This document shows, one piece after another, positions 1 to 12,459 of a DNA stretch of 64,000 nucleotides. The DNA comes from Cornus controversa. Lineage: Eukaryota; Streptophyta; Magnoliopsida; Cornales; Cornaceae. The stretch covers positions 30,197,001-30,261,000 of the forward strand of contig CM048845.1 of the NCBI GenBank assembly GCA_026545225.1, written 5' to 3'. Each line of letters starts with the position of its first letter. Within the stretch, counting starts at the first letter, position 1. Made by a program: the position numbers and the translations under genes. The notes under the pieces are model-generated. The model was given only the letters and a program-made list of their open reading frames with translations. It did not search any database and was not told the DNA's origin.

Positions 1-691
1 CTCTGATTCTGAGAGAGTTGATCCTTCATTATATAGGAGTGTGATTAGCAGCCTATTGTATTTGATAGCAAGTAGGCCTGACATTCCATTTAGTGTAGGA
101 GTATGTGCTAGGTATCAAGCTGACCCTAGAGAACAACATCTCATTGCAGTCAAGCATATTATTCGATATGTCAATAGCTCTTTGAATTATGGATTGTGTT
201 TTCCTATAGAGTCTAATTCTAAGATTGCAGGTTATACTGATGCTGATTGGGCTAGTAACAAGAATGATAGGAAAAGTACTTCAGGTAGTTGTTTCTATGT
301 TGGTACTAATCTTGTTTCATGGTACAACAAGAAGCAAAATTGTGTTTCCTTATCATCATGTGAAGCTGAGTATATTGCTGCTGGAAGTTATTGCACACAA
401 CTACTTTGGATAAAGCAGATGCTACTGGATTATAGAAATCAACAAGGTACAATGTCTATTTTTTGTGATAACAATAGTACAATTAATATTTCAAAGAATC
501 CAGTTTTGCATTCTAAGACAAAACACATTGACATTCGACATCATTTTATTCGGGAATTAGTTGAATAAAATGTCATGTCTTTGGAGAAAGTGCATACTAA
601 TAATAATTTGTCTGACATTCTCACAAAGCCTTTAGATGCTTCTAGGTTTCATCGCCTTAGAAAATCTATAGGCATTTGTTGTCTTGATTAG
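1..691 (+). pseudogene. Ty1/copia pol remnant: end of reverse transcriptase and RNase H
   Basis: This is the C-terminal part of a copia polyprotein whose upstream part lies outside the window. The reading frame shows the copia signature LLYLIASRPDI, then RNase H motifs DADWASNKNDRKSTSG, SCEAEYIAA and SKTKHIDIRHHF. An in-frame TAA at 566-568 breaks the frame. The same frame continues beyond it with the usual copia ending (LSDILTKPLDASRF) to a TAG at 689-691. The stop makes it a dead copy unless it is read through. It belongs with the polypurine tracts and the LTR downstream on the same strand. RNase H would remove RNA from the RNA/DNA hybrid during reverse transcription. The family assignment is firm; the lineage within copia is not. 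Confidence 0.93.
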
Positions 692-2019
692 ATTGCATAG
701 CATTGACATAATCTAGAAAGGAACTTTATATTCATCTTATGAGTCTAGATTATGCATTGAACCTTGTAATTTTAGGTTTATTTTTATTTTTATTTTTTTT
801 GAGAAGTTAAACAAACCATGTTAGAATGAGTATGTTGGAACATAAGGAAATTAGTGACATATAGATTACATGTGTATAACATACTATGGCTAAGAGTTGA
901 AATTTTGGTTTTGCTTACTTATTTCATTTAGTAGATGAATCATGATAAATACATTTACTGAATTATTTTTATATCATTGTTTTGGTCAAAGATAGTATTG
1001 ATGTGAGAGAGCATTATATTAGGAATTGAATGTTTATTATTGTGCTAAAGACCAAAAAGAGTGATGAGTGAAGAAAAAAAAATATCAACAGTTAGAAAAG
1101 AAAAGAATATAAAAAAAATGAAAAATTGTTGTTGAGCATATTCTTATGGAAAAGGCTACCTTCGGGATTTGTTTGAAGCTACTACTACAACATAAATCTC
1201 AAATGAGATATCTTTTGAAAAGAGTTGTTTTGAGGAAATAGCTGGCTACCCGTAAGAGTGAAAGTCATCGAATATGTATGTGCGAGGAATAATAAAAGAA
1301 AATTTGAAAGTCTGTGCAAATGTTGATTGTTTGATTTCTGAGTAAGTGTAATGTCATTGAAATATTGTCTAGAAATCTGAACAATTGGCTAAAGAAATCT
1401 TTTGGCTTATGGAAATTTATGGTGATTTTACTACATTTACTAAGTATGTGAAACTAATTGATTAAGCTTTGATTTTAGTTTATTGTGTTCATATAGTCTT
1501 GTAGAGTCAATATTTTCTGTTGTCTACATATACAAGTTCTATATGCTTGCTTGATTCCTCCTTTTTATTTTTTTTTTGGTTCTCTTTAAGTTTCTTGCCA
1601 ATTTATGACAAAAAGGGGGAGAGATTTTAGAAATTTTATTAGAGAGACTTTGTGACTTTTAGGGGAGAGTTGTCTAGTCATTTATCATTAAGGGGGAGAT
1701 GAGTTATTTGAGAGAGAGCATTACATAGCATTGGCATTACATGTTTAGTTTTATTCTTGCTAATGTTTATGTTTATTTATCTTTATTAAGCTTTTACGAA
1801 GGTATCTTTGAGTGTTGCTTTGCAGAATATCGAGGTTCATCATATTTGCTGAATATAAGTGTTCTTCTTATTTGTCACAAGCTCAAGATCAACGTGACTG
1901 CTCATTGTGGTTCAGTTGTGTTATTATTTTTGACAATATTGTAATTTATCTTTTCTGCTGCGGGGTAGATTGCATATTGTCTAGGTTGGTTTTGTCATGA
2001 AATTGCCAAAGGAGGAGAT
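692..2019 (+). other. Non-coding 3' region of the copia element with polypurine tracts
   Basis: No open frame worth calling lies between the end of pol and the LTR. Three G-rich polypurine tracts are visible: AAAAAGGGGGAGAGA near 1611, AAGGGGGAGA near 1689, and AAAGGAGGAGATT at about 2007-2019, directly against the LTR. The last one is in the position of the plus-strand primer. Several spaced tracts before the 3' LTR are typical of Sirevirus-like copia elements. Confidence 0.7.
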
Positions 2020-3321
2020 TGTGAGAAATATAATTGTAATTGACAAATATCGGTGTCAAAACTTGTTGATCGAGTTGCAATTTTTGTTTGATCTTATGTC
2101 TCGATCTTCGGAGTTGAACGAAAAGTGTCTCGATATCGTGGGTTTGATGAGGACATCACTTAGAATAGGTATGTGAGTGAGGACACTATGTTTTGAAGTT
2201 TGGTGGGCTTAGTACTTGGAAAATACTTTAAATATAAAAATTAAATTTTTGCTAAGTCCCACCGGTCCCCAAATATGAGGACCGGTCCAACTTCTCACGG
2301 GACTTTCAAAATTCAACATGTCTGAAAAGTCCCACCGATCCCCAAATATTAGGACCAGTTCGACTTTTCTCAGGACTTTGAAATTTTCATGTATCTGCAA
2401 AAGTCCCAACGGTCCCCAATTTTTAGGACCGGTTCAACTTAGCAGATGCGTGCGAAAATTTCCTTTTTGATCCGAATTGATTTCTTAGTCAACCAAAACT
2501 TATCTAAAACTTTCCTTAGGTGTTTTAAACTTGTTTTTCAAGTAGACTAAGGATTCTAAACCTTATAAATACCTCTTTATGCTTCAATCAAAGTAGGAGA
2601 AAATAAGAGACTCAATGATTTACTGTTAGAGACAGGAATATATTTTTGTGAGCTAAAAGAGGAATTTATGAGAGAAAATCTTCATTGATCTTTATTCTTA
2701 AGAGCGCACACACACGGAGTGTTTAAGTTGTGATGTTTTTCTTCATCTGATCAACGGAATCTTCAAGATAACATCAGTCTAGAAAGTTTGATCAATAGCA
2801 GTAGAGGTGGTTCCTTGAAATTACAAGATTTTATCTAAAGAGGAAGAGAAACGATCACTACGAAGAGAATAAAATAGTTGCTGAGTATTTGTGTTCTTTC
2901 AGCTACTCTTCTGGAAGAATTGTGACGTTAGCCGGGAGTCTGCAACAGTTGGACGTGTTGTCGTAATTGTAAGCCTGAGGTGTTCCGCATCAAGTTCTTA
3001 TCAGAGTGGAGTGAGTGTGAGTCTGGGAGAGTCTGATATACTTTGCTTCGAGATAGTGGATTGGTTTCTCTGGGGTTTCTGCCTCACCCCCGTGATTTTT
3101 CCCAACTTGGGTTTTCACGTAAAATTCTTGGTGTCGTCTCTAACTTTTCCTTACTTGCTTTATTTATTTTGTGATTGGTTTGGATGCTTAATTGATAATA
3201 ATTGTGGGTAATTAATCAATCATAAAAATTGGGCAAGAAGACCTATTCACCCCCCTCTAGGTCTAAAGATTAGCATCTCACTCTAAATTAACTAAACTAT
3301 TTTCGCACCACGTAACTCACA
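2020..3321 (+). repeat. 3' LTR of the copia element
   Basis: The LTR starts TGTGAG at 2020, right after a polypurine tract, and ends CTCACA at 3321. These are perfect 6-bp inverted termini, which fixes a length of 1302 bp. A TATA box (TTATAAATA) lies near 2563-2571. Late in the LTR, near 3103-3135, is the copia-type stretch ending in TTTTCACGTAAAATTCTTG. The C-rich ATTCACCCCCCTCTAGG motif near 3246 recurs, inverted, in the two LTRs at 53792 and 58946. The matching 5' LTR is outside the window, so insertion age and target duplication cannot be read. Confidence 0.85.
2254..2440 (+). repeat. Tandem repeat with palindromic arms inside the LTR
   Basis: Units start at 2254, 2327 and 2401 (73 and 74 bp; the third is partial). 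Each carries ACCGGTCC, a short AT-rich loop, then GGACCGGT or a one- to two-base variant, so each can fold into a hairpin with an 8-bp stem. The array lies upstream of the TATA box, in the presumed U3 promoter part. Sirevirus LTRs are known to carry such palindrome arrays. Confidence 0.85.
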
Positions 3322-4993
3322 TCTTCTGCTCATCTCTTTCTTTTATATAAAGGTCATCTAGGGTGTTCTTTAAGTAAAAGAAAATAGGAAAGTGTTGAGA
3401 AGAATATCTGTCAAAATATTTTTTCTGACTTAAAATCTAATTTTGACTTTGAATAAGTGTGATTCACGAAATGTTCATGAAATACAAATATCTTGTGCTT
3501 CAAGTTAGCTTTCTACAGCCACTAAGTGTGTTCCATTTTGATAACTAAGTCAATAGATATGGTCAAATTACCATAACTGGTGTAATATTCGCGCAAAATA
3601 TTATGACTACTTTGACACGTGATTTTCACCCCTTAAAAGTTAGAATTAGGATTTCTTTGTGAAATACAAATCTGTTCCTTATGAACAAGATTTCTAAAAA
3701 CTCTAGGTTTGCATTAATCTGATACTCTAGCTGAAAGTTATGGCCCAAATAGTAAAGCTGCGCAGAGAAGTTGTGGACTTTATATTTGTTGAATTTGGGT
3801 CTTTTTCACAAACATCACCATAAACCTAAAAAGACACCAAACCATATTTATTAAATAAAATAATAGAAAATAAATTACTAACAAATCTAATTTTGAAGGT
3901 TTATTGTGTAAGAATTATGCACTTATCAGTGTCCTCATCATACTTACCTGTATTATATGATGTTGTCACCGATTTAACTACTTCCATGCACTTATGTGTC
4001 AGCTCGAATATGTTGATGATCGATACATAAGTTAAAGAAAATATTACAACTCAATCAATCCAATTTTGAACACCAAAATTCATCAATTACAAATTTATAT
4101 CTCACAAACCTCAAGGATCTCTTAGTAATTTACCCTAAAACTCAAATTATTTTCTGTATTTTTCATGCTTTAGTTATAAATGAATATTATATAATGAAAA
4201 TATAGTTAATATTGCTTTTACACTTTAGTGAATTTATATTATGAGTTGAAAATGCCCTAATTTGAATTATCTCATGCCAATCATCTTTTAATTATCTTCT
4301 TCAGGTTTTTATTAGGGTCTTGAACTGAAATACCCCTACAAAATTCGTGCATGAGGTGGCCAGTCTCATACACAAAACTTGAGGGGTATTAACAATTGAT
4401 AGCAACAAGCATAGAAGACAAAAGACAGAATAAAATAAATTCTAAAAGCTGAACAAAAAATCTCACTGAATCAAAATAACCGATAAATAAATAAATATGT
4501 GTCTTGTAATACAATTTGGAAGTCCCGTAACCCAATGACCCCTTTACCAGAATGAACAAGAATTTAAACTCTAATTTAAAATCAATAACCAAAATCTCAA
4601 AAGAGTTCATAGTTTAACTCTTGAATAAGAGGATAGGTTCCTACCCTGTAACCGATGAGAGGAGATATTTGCCATAACCAATCCTAGTACTCTATCCTCG
4701 CGGTGGAACCTGCCTAGGACCTGAAATATCAACAAGTGGGTTAAACCCATGAACAAGTTCTATCTACTACATCACAATCAGAGAACCAATATACACACCT
4801 TCAGTGTGAGGGACACAAGAGATAAATATAAATGTAAACATACAGGTCATTCATTGTTTAGTTCATGTTTCCAAACACAACAGTCATTCTTTATAATGTT
4901 CTATCAAAACCCTTATTATACAAAAGTGAACCATTCTTTAAGTTTAGCAAAAATAAACATAACATGTATAATATCAAGTTTAAGCAATCTTAA
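3322..4993. other. AT-rich repetitive sequence, no gene seen
   Basis: No coding frame of substance on either strand. The text near 4640-4760 resembles minus-strand gypsy LTR sequence, so this is probably the left part of an old LTR that continues past the solo LTR at 4994-7816. Its left end could not be found. Confidence 0.5.
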
Positions 4994-7816
4994 TGTAACG
5001 CCCCGATCCCCCGACTCCGGGAGACCGGAGGTTAACTCGTTCATTAGTCCCAATGGACCCTTTTTACCCTCTATAAAGTACCATGCTCTGATACCATTCT
5101 ATCATGCCCCAGAATCTAGACCATCGGGACTCCCCCTGGATTGACTCGAATCTCGAGTGTGAACCCGTTCTCTCACCCCGTGAACGACCTTAACCACACT
5201 GACATCACATTTAGGTACCATGATGTCGCGCCCCGATTCTTGAGAACCGAGGTGGGCCTGTCCATTAATCCCTAATGAACATATTAACCTCTATTTATCC
5301 CAGAAGCTTAACCACATACATACACATGTATATATACATATACAACTCAACATCAACTACTCCTAACGGGCCTTAACCATACAACCCTTCAAATTGGTTC
5401 TATCCCACACTACGGATATGAAACTCCTGGTAAGTTTTTGATCATGGCCTAAAAATAGAACCATTAAAAAGAGGGTTAAAAAAACTCAATTTCAAAAAAA
5501 AAAATCATCTAATTTCGATTTGAAACAAAGAAGATATGCCCGTTAGAAGTTGGTTAGAATTTTGTCAAATGCCTACTGTAAAAGAGCTCAAGCGCTTTAA
5601 ATAAAGGGATCAAGCGCTTTCACTCTCGAGACTAAGCCTCCAGATCTTTTACAAGGGTGATTGAGCACCGTAAAAAGAGATCGAGCACTGTTAATACAGA
5701 AGCTAAAATTCTGCAACCTGTACTTGACTAATTTTTAACCTAACTTCAAATTCAAATATCTCACAAACCATAAGTCCATTTGACTTAAAATTTGGCATGG
5801 ATCATCCTCAACATGTCTACTTTCCAACCTAATTAGAATCACCTAAAATTCAACTCTTGACCCAGATTACACACAAATCAACGGGCTTAGGTCAGATTAC
5901 CAACTCTTGCGCTAAAACATGCATATCTTACTCAATTTAAATCCAAACAAGGTCCATGACCCATCAAATTGAAGCTAATACAATTATCTTTCTATACATA
6001 AAATTCCATTCATACCTTAAACTCAAAAATGGACACTTATGGGCATGTGTCCCCCCAATGGCTACACAAATGCCTTAATGGCCATCAAGTATATCCACAT
6101 AACATACATCTCACAATTGAAATGTAATTCCATCATATTTTTTTTTACCATATTCATTCAACAACTCATGCATACATACATCTCATACTCCATTAACTCA
6201 TAATTATCAACACAAGAAGTCATAACTTAAGAGAAAAATGATCCTATGGTGCTATATATCTCCAACACATCCACATTTCTCAAAAGGTACATGTAATCCA
6301 TATGTTTTTCCAAGTTTATAGTCATTACAAGAATTCATGCATAAGGTTCAAAATGTAACAAATTCTACTATGACTACAGTTAGATAATTACCGTGCCACA
6401 AGCCAGCACAGATAGCCACAAGGTACACAATATCCAAAAGATTATCATACTCCAATTGAGTTCCCAAAATGCCCATAAAAGTTATGAAGTCCCTGTCATC
6501 ATCCTTGACGAATAACTTGAAAAATGTTGGGGGGGAGCGGGGTGAGCACCACGACGGCTCAGTAGAGATACCCCAACCCCACGTAAGTGCCAACTCGACG
6601 CCGACCTACATGAATACAAGTCATAGTATCGCTATCAGCTACATGGCATATGCTAGAGCATTTAGACATACATAGCATATTCAACACGCGAGCAACATTA
6701 TCAAATGAATGTTTTTAAGCAATGCATGTTTAACTCGATAACCTAGACCACACACACACCAGTGGTTCATGATTTATCAAAACTCTAACAAAAAGAGACT
6801 TGGGCGGGCATACTTCGAAGCCCCATGTTACATTTTCAATGAAAACCCCTCTTTGGGACATTTTATCAAACACCATGTATGCAACATGTTCATGGATAAT
6901 GTCAACACCACAAGCATCACCAAATAATGAAATTTAGCATACATTTACAAGGCTCTACACATTGGCATCAAATTACATGCTCAAGAAACACCAAATCATG
7001 CTTTTCACATAGCATTTACCACAAAGCTTCATACATGTCATACGTATATCAACCCTATAACATGTAATACACATAAATCACCTCTTTAACATGCAATCAT
7101 ATAACAAATGCAACAAGGAGAGGGAAACCCAACCTCCTAACTTTACCTAGCATGTTAACCCCCCAAGAAACCCATAATTCAACCTATAGAATTGACACTT
7201 AGGGAGGAAGAGATACCCCTACCTCAAATCCAAGCTTGGTTGTTGAAGACCCAATTTCTACTAAGCTTCAAACTCCTCCAATGACAACTTTTCGTGGATC
7301 AAATCGAAGAGGAGAGTGAGGGGAGCAACTTTAATTCTTAGCTCCACCCTCAAATCCCACTTCTAGACCCTCAAATTGAAGAAAGAATGAGAGAAGAGAA
7401 ATTTTGTAGAGAGAGAGAGATCCAGCTAAGAGAGAGAGAGAGCCCCAAAAATCTAACATTTTTCTTTCTTTTTTCATATATATATATATAATTCATATAT
7501 TCCACTTTGCAACTAAACCCTCAGTCTCTCCTCTTTTTGCTCATTGTTATGGTCACTTTGCATCTAATTGCAAACCATCATTTCCTCTCTTTTCAAAACT
7601 TTACTTATGCCCTTAAACTTACATTCACACCCCTATGCCACTCTCTAGTGTCCGTAGTTACCTCTCGAGGTACCCAGGTCCACTCTGGTCCCACACCCGT
7701 AATTGAAAACATAACAAGGATTATTTAAATCCACTATGCATGTCATTAAGCGACTAATCATGATTAAAAGTCACTGATCCGTAATTATAATTCAAAAAAA
7801 AATTTGGGTCGTCACA
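4994..7816 (-). repeat. Gypsy-type solo LTR
   Basis: On the plus strand the sequence starts TGTAACGCCCCG and ends GGGTCGTCACA, the usual form of an inverted gypsy LTR. Flanking 5-mers are CTTAA (4989-4993) and CCTAA (7817-7821), one mismatch, consistent with a target duplication. No internal region or second LTR follows, so it is read as a solo LTR. Its left end is unusual: related tails start at 4994, 5102 and 5224, and a perfect complement of the initiator-Met primer site (GCTCTGATACCA, 5084-5095) lies between the first two. GA and TA microsatellites lie at 7411-7495. Confidence 0.75.
5588..5700. repeat. Palindromic motif array in gypsy solo LTR
   Basis: TCAAGCGCTTT occurs exactly at 5588-5598 and 5610-5620; its core AAGCGCTT is a palindrome. 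Degenerate versions (TTGAGCACCGTAAA, TCGAGCACTGTTAA) follow up to about 5700. The array occupies the same kind of place as the palindrome arrays of the other LTR families in this window. Confidence 0.6.
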
Positions 7817-8035
7817 CCTAACATGCCACTATTTTTATCCTTTGATACCTTAATAGATATTGGCAATCCTGACATGCCTATGGCAATCCTTACATGCCTC
7901 CTTCAACTTCAGATTCCTTAATAGGTATTGGCAATCCTAACATGCTCTGGCAATCCTTACATGCCTCCTTTAACTTCAAATACCTTAATAGGTATTGGCA
8001 ATCCTAACATGCCATGACAATCCTTACATGCCTCC
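7817..8035. repeat. 67-68 bp tandem repeat array
   Basis: Three units start with CCTTAATAG at 7848, 7915 and 7983. Each contains GGCAATCCTnACATGCC twice in variant form. The solo LTR at 4994-7816 sits inside this array: the sequence left of the LTR (GCAATCTTAA) is a decayed match to GGCAATCCTAA of the units. The array is probably a part of an older LTR. Confidence 0.75.
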
Positions 8036-9224
8036 CAACCCAACTTACAACATAAAATAAGAACAAGGTGCATCATGATTTAATTTGCACAGAACAAAAT
8101 GATTTAAATTATCCGACATGCAATCATCACAATAAGACAACTCGTTTACAAATAAATTAAAATCAAGTATTTCATGAAAATTTATAACATCAAAGGAAAA
8201 TACATTCAAAGATATAAAATAACACAATTATCTATTTTAGAAGCAAACACCCAATCAATCCTCCAATTTATCTAAACCTTCGAGGGAGTCAAAGCCTAAC
8301 TCGAATTTAGGTTCTTGGGCCTATTTTGTTACTAAAACCATGCTAAAACATTCTGGAAATTTTCTGAAATTTGCAAGAATTTTTAAAATATTTTTTTTGT
8401 AAAAAGAAAATAAAACGTAATTTGAGGCATACTTTTACAACAGATACAACCACAAGGGAAACTCATTTTCACTTGAAATTTAAAAATCAGGTGTATTTCA
8501 TCCCTATAAAGTTACCTGAATTTTTTTTTAGAATTTTCTAGAATTTTAAAATATTTTCTAAAATAAAAGAAGGTGAAAAAATTCAATTTTAGACACTTTA
8601 AAAATCAATTTATTCACAAAGGGAGTTCATTCAAGCATGAAATTGAAAACCCAACTTCAATTAACCCCCAAGAAGTTACAATAAAAATTTGGGAATTTTT
8701 GGAATTATAAAAGTATTTTTAAAAAATGAATTTTCTAAATTTTCAAATTTTCAAAAATTTTAAAAAAAGAAGGATAATTCAGAATGGGCCCATATTGGAC
8801 CCGAAGGTGGGCCCCTGCGAGTGGGGCCCAAAAAATTTCTTTCCCGGCACCAGTGCCACGTGCTGGCCAGGCGCGTGGGAAAAGGCCTGCGTTGGGGTTC
8901 TTCCCCAACGCGCTGCTGGGGGTGTTCCGACGATGGTCCGGCCACCGTTCGCCTCCATTTTTGTGTCGTTCTCCTCCTCTCGACGTCGACTACCTATTAG
9001 TGTAAAAAGCCCCATCCAAAATGGCCCGAATCAAAAACCCCCAATTCACAAGTTCTAGGATTTTTTGCAAAATTTTCAAAAATTAACATCAAAATTTCCA
9101 ATGATCTAATTTTCAAAGGGTCAGGGTTGTTTACCTGTGCAATCCACAACATAAAAGATACAAATTAACATCCTTCACCCTCCTTGTATCATGCTATTAT
9201 GATTTCCATACGTATTACACACAT

Positions 9225-9226
<2 letters not shown>

Positions 9227-9266
<40 letters not shown>
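9227..9266. repeat. (TA)n microsatellite
   Basis: About twenty TA units in a row, inside the decayed LTR sequence. Confidence 0.9.
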
Positions 9267-9272
<6 letters not shown>

Positions 9273-9859
9273 TATGCATAAACCTGTTCATATATAAATT
9301 CTTCACACATATTCAGTTGGCATAGAAGATCTCACGAATTTAATTTAACAAAAAACAACATTAATTACCATATAATGAGATACACAAAATTTTCAAGAAC
9401 AATCATAGACAAAAAAAATCTAAACTATACATACGATTTCAAAGGGGAAGAGAAAAATTGAACTTGTCTCTTTGACGATTCAAAAATCCGTTCACCCGAT
9501 CGCTCCTTCACTCCCTTCTCTCTTTCATTTGCTCTATTGGTTTCTGTGTGTAAAGCAAAAGGCTGAAACCCTAGTCTCCTATTTTCTTTTGTCTTAATTA
9601 TTATTATTCTATTTTTTTCTTCTAAAAACTAAATTAACTAAAAATAAAAGAAAATAAAATAACATAACCATAACCCTGGCCCATCAACTTAAGTATACCT
9701 CTAGCCCAACCATTCCAGCCCAGATTCCTCCCTAACCCAATCTAAAGCAATTAAAAGATTTAAATCAAATAATAGACAATCAATAAAAACAATTCACATA
9801 AAATGATAAAAAAAATATAAAGGCAATGCAATTTACATGAATTAATAAAATGTATAAAG

Positions 9860-10333
9860 TGTTAGAATATTTAAATAAATAAATATTTTTATTTGTGGTC
9901 CTATACACTATTTCTAAAATAGGATTGCAATGTAATTATTGTTAATTGATGGGTTGGGGTTATAATTGTCAATTGTGGTCTAATTGACAGTATAATATTT
10001 ACACCGTTGGATTGTGATTTTCCAACTTTATTTGGTGAGATTTAATCCTAACAATTGATATCTAGGTCTCCATGATAGGAAGGGAGACTTAGGTATTTTA
10101 TTTGTAGAGAAGCCGCCCCCTGTTGTTGTTATAAATAAGGGTTTCATAGCCTTTATTCAGTCCTATCAAAGAACAACTCTCAGAAAGAGGGTAGAGTTCT
10201 CTAAGGATCTCTTGCAGAAACTCAAAGGTATTATACAGTTTAATCTTCATCAGATATGTCAATTAAGATCTTTTTTATAATTAATTGTTATATTCTTGAT
10301 TTCTACAAGTTGAGTATGGATTAAATTCCAACA
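9860..10333 (+). repeat. Copia-type solo LTR, 474 bp
   Basis: Starts TGTTAGAAT and ends ATTCCAACA, inverted termini with one mismatch. Flanks are TAAAG (9855-9859) and CAAAG (10334-10338), a target duplication with one change. A TATA box (TTATAAATA) lies near 10128-10137, about 340 bp before the end, giving plus orientation. It splits a tandem repeat that continues on both sides. No internal region remains. Confidence 0.82.
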
Positions 10334-10741
10334 CAAAGACCAAACAATTCACATGAAGTGATAAAATATCAAACTTAACAATTCACATTAAATGATAAAA
10401 ATATAAAGGAAAAGCAATTTACATAAAATGATAAAAATATAAAGGCAAAGCATTTCACATGAAGTAATAAAAGTAATGTAAAGCAATTCAAATTTAAAAA
10501 TGATTGACATCCAAATTCCGGGTATTACATCAACAACCCCATGGTAAGGTGCTGAGTTTTGGTTCAATATTTAGGATTTTTGGTATATGATAGCTCGACT
10601 ATTTTATACCCACCAATAGTGTTACGCCCCCATTGAAAAATGACCATGGAGAGTTTAAGCAACAGAGTTTGTTTGACTATGTATGAATTTTGTTGGCATA
10701 GATATAACAATAATAATATTCTAAACATACTCAGTACAGTT

Positions 10742-11203
10742 CTAGAAATCACAGACACTTCACCGAGGGTGCCGTAGCTGTGTCAGACACTTAAACATTT
10801 GTTCGATACTTCCTGATATTTTTCTTTTTAAGACACTTCCTGGACATTCATTAGACACTTCTCAAATACGTGTTAGACACTTGGTAGGAGTGATAGATAT
10901 GCAAGTATTTTGAAAGAAAATTATATGTGACTAATTTATGATTAAAAATCTAAGCTAAATATATATAGATGAGTAAATAAGTTTGGTTCTTTAATCTATT
11001 TGTCTATTTTTGTTTATAAGTTTGTTTGGTTCTTAATTGCTTGATGATAAATTGAAGTATTTCTGAAATGTAGTTTTTTTTTTTGTTAAATAATTAATAT
11101 ATTATATTATTATTTTATAGTCATATCCTAGCCGTGTCCTTGTCCTGCTTTTTTTTTAAAATTTCTCGTATTACAGTGTCATACCCGTGTCCGTGCTTCC
11201 TAG
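10742..11203. mobile_element. hAT-type non-autonomous element, 462 bp
   Basis: The left end CTAGAAATCACAGACAC and the right end GTGTCCGTGCTTCCTAG are imperfect inverted repeats. Flanking 8-mers are GTACAGTT (10734-10741) and GTATAGTT (11204-11211), 7 of 8 matching. The interior repeats GACACTT-type words and codes for nothing. The right end is the same as that of the element at 13903-14757, so both belong to one family. An 8-bp duplication is the mark of hAT transposases; no transposase is present here. Confidence 0.8.
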
Positions 11204-11533
11204 GTATAGTTAGACTCCATGATCAACCAAAAATATATAATTATTATGATCTCCATGGCCAATATTTGCCCATTCATGTAAGCAATGACAGACATAGAAA
11301 ATTATGTAAGTGAGAGCAAAGTTGAGTATATTTACAATTGTAGGGTTAGTTTAGATAAAAAAATATATATGGGGGGACAAAGTTATATATAGTGAATTCT
11401 TTTTGTAATTTTAGTAGGGGCAAAGTGTAATTTTAATGAGATATTTTCATAATTTCATAAAACTATAGACTTATAATACAAAAGAAATAAATATTTTAGT
11501 GGAGGCATCTACCCCCACTGACTTGCACGTAAG

Positions 11534-12451
11534 TAGGGATAGCAAAATTGGGCACGACACGACATGACAACGGACAACATGACATAAGTTAAGCGGATTT
11601 GAGTTTGAGGTAAACCGACATGTTTAATAAATGGATCAATATAAACACGACATGCAAAAATTGTGTTGGGTTTGGATCTAAGCTGTCTAACTCGCGACAC
11701 GATTACAACATGAGTTATTCATATATTTTAGTTTTATTCAAACTTATATATACGTAGTTATATATATTGTAATTGTTTGTAATCTATTTGTTTGTTTAAA
11801 AGGCTGATGTGTAGGCATAAAATGCAAGGATGAGATTGTTATGTGTCTTCTCCATTGTTGAATGACATTAGTATGTTTTTGGGGTTGATATATAGATACA
11901 AAATTTGTAATATAGTTTGATTTTAGGGTTTATGTATAAATATGTACTTTATTTTTATACGAATCTTCATATAAGAAATTTTTAGGAGTGGAAAAACTCA
12001 TATCATATAAGTTAAAACAAATTAAAAAGGTTATTAAATGAGTCGTGCCTGATAGAGATACAAATATTCAAGTTACACTCTCTTTAATAGCTTAAGCTTT
12101 TAGAGTAGATGGTGTTTAACATGACATCAGAGTCTCAGGCAACTTGGGTTCCACCTCGCTGTCACCTTATCCTGATAATTAAATCACACATTGGGCCCAC
12201 ACAAGTGTTCAATTAAGTCGCACTTGAGGGGGCATGTTAGAGATACAAATATTCAAGTTGCGCTCTCTTTAATAGCTTAACGTTTTAGAGTAGATGGTGT
12301 TTAACAGTGCTATTATAAGACATGTTTATTAAACAAGTTTACAACGGTCGACACGTGTAACACGTTTAATATATAGGTCAGGTTAGAATTGAACTATTTG
12401 ACAGAATACTCATAGATCGATATAACAGAAGCACACAAATTGCCACCGCTA
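11534..12451. mobile_element. hAT-type non-autonomous element, 918 bp, containing a TRIM
   Basis: The left end TAGGGATAGCAAAATTGG pairs with the right end CAAATTGCCACCGCTA as imperfect inverted repeats. Flanks are CACGTAAG (11526-11533) and CACATAAG (12452-12459), 7 of 8 matching. The interior is rich in ACACGACA/ACATG words. About 257 bp of its length is the inserted TRIM at 12050-12306. The ends and word content resemble those of the element at 25952-26584, so the two may belong to one family. Confidence 0.72.
12050..12306 (+). mobile_element. Complete TRIM (miniature LTR retrotransposon), 257 bp
   Basis: Two 72-bp LTRs at 12050-12121 and 12235-12306 differ at 5 positions; both end GTGTTTAACA. 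Directly after the first LTR is TGACATCAGAGTC, a near match to the initiator-Met primer site, and just before the second is a polypurine tract, TTGAGGGGGCA. Flanking 5-mers are GTGCC (12045-12049) and GTGCT (12307-12311). The internal part is only 113 bp and non-coding, so it depends on proteins of other elements. It was inserted into the hAT-type element around it. Confidence 0.88.
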
Positions 12452-12459
12452 CACATAAG

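Larger units (their letters stand above)
7817..10529 (-). repeat. Decayed gypsy-like LTR sequence, right end at 10529
   Basis: The stretch ends AATTCCGGGTATTACA at 10529, so on the minus strand it begins TGTAATACCCGG, the usual start of a gypsy LTR of this type. It includes a GC-rich patch at 8784-9000 that gives open frames in several phases but no recognisable protein, and a TA microsatellite around 9227-9266. A repeated module around CAATTCACATnAAnTGATAAAA occupies 9780-10480 and is split by the copia solo LTR at 9860. The left end is unknown and may lie before 4994. Confidence 0.5.

Noticed and set aside
4389-5144. Frames of 73 and 131 codons near the gypsy solo LTR
   Set aside because: They run over LTR tail modules and AT-rich DNA, and contain no family motif.
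8726-9058. Overlapping open frames of 60-110 codons on both strands
   Set aside because: All come from one GC-rich patch of a decayed LTR in which stop codons are rare by composition. None resembles a protein family.
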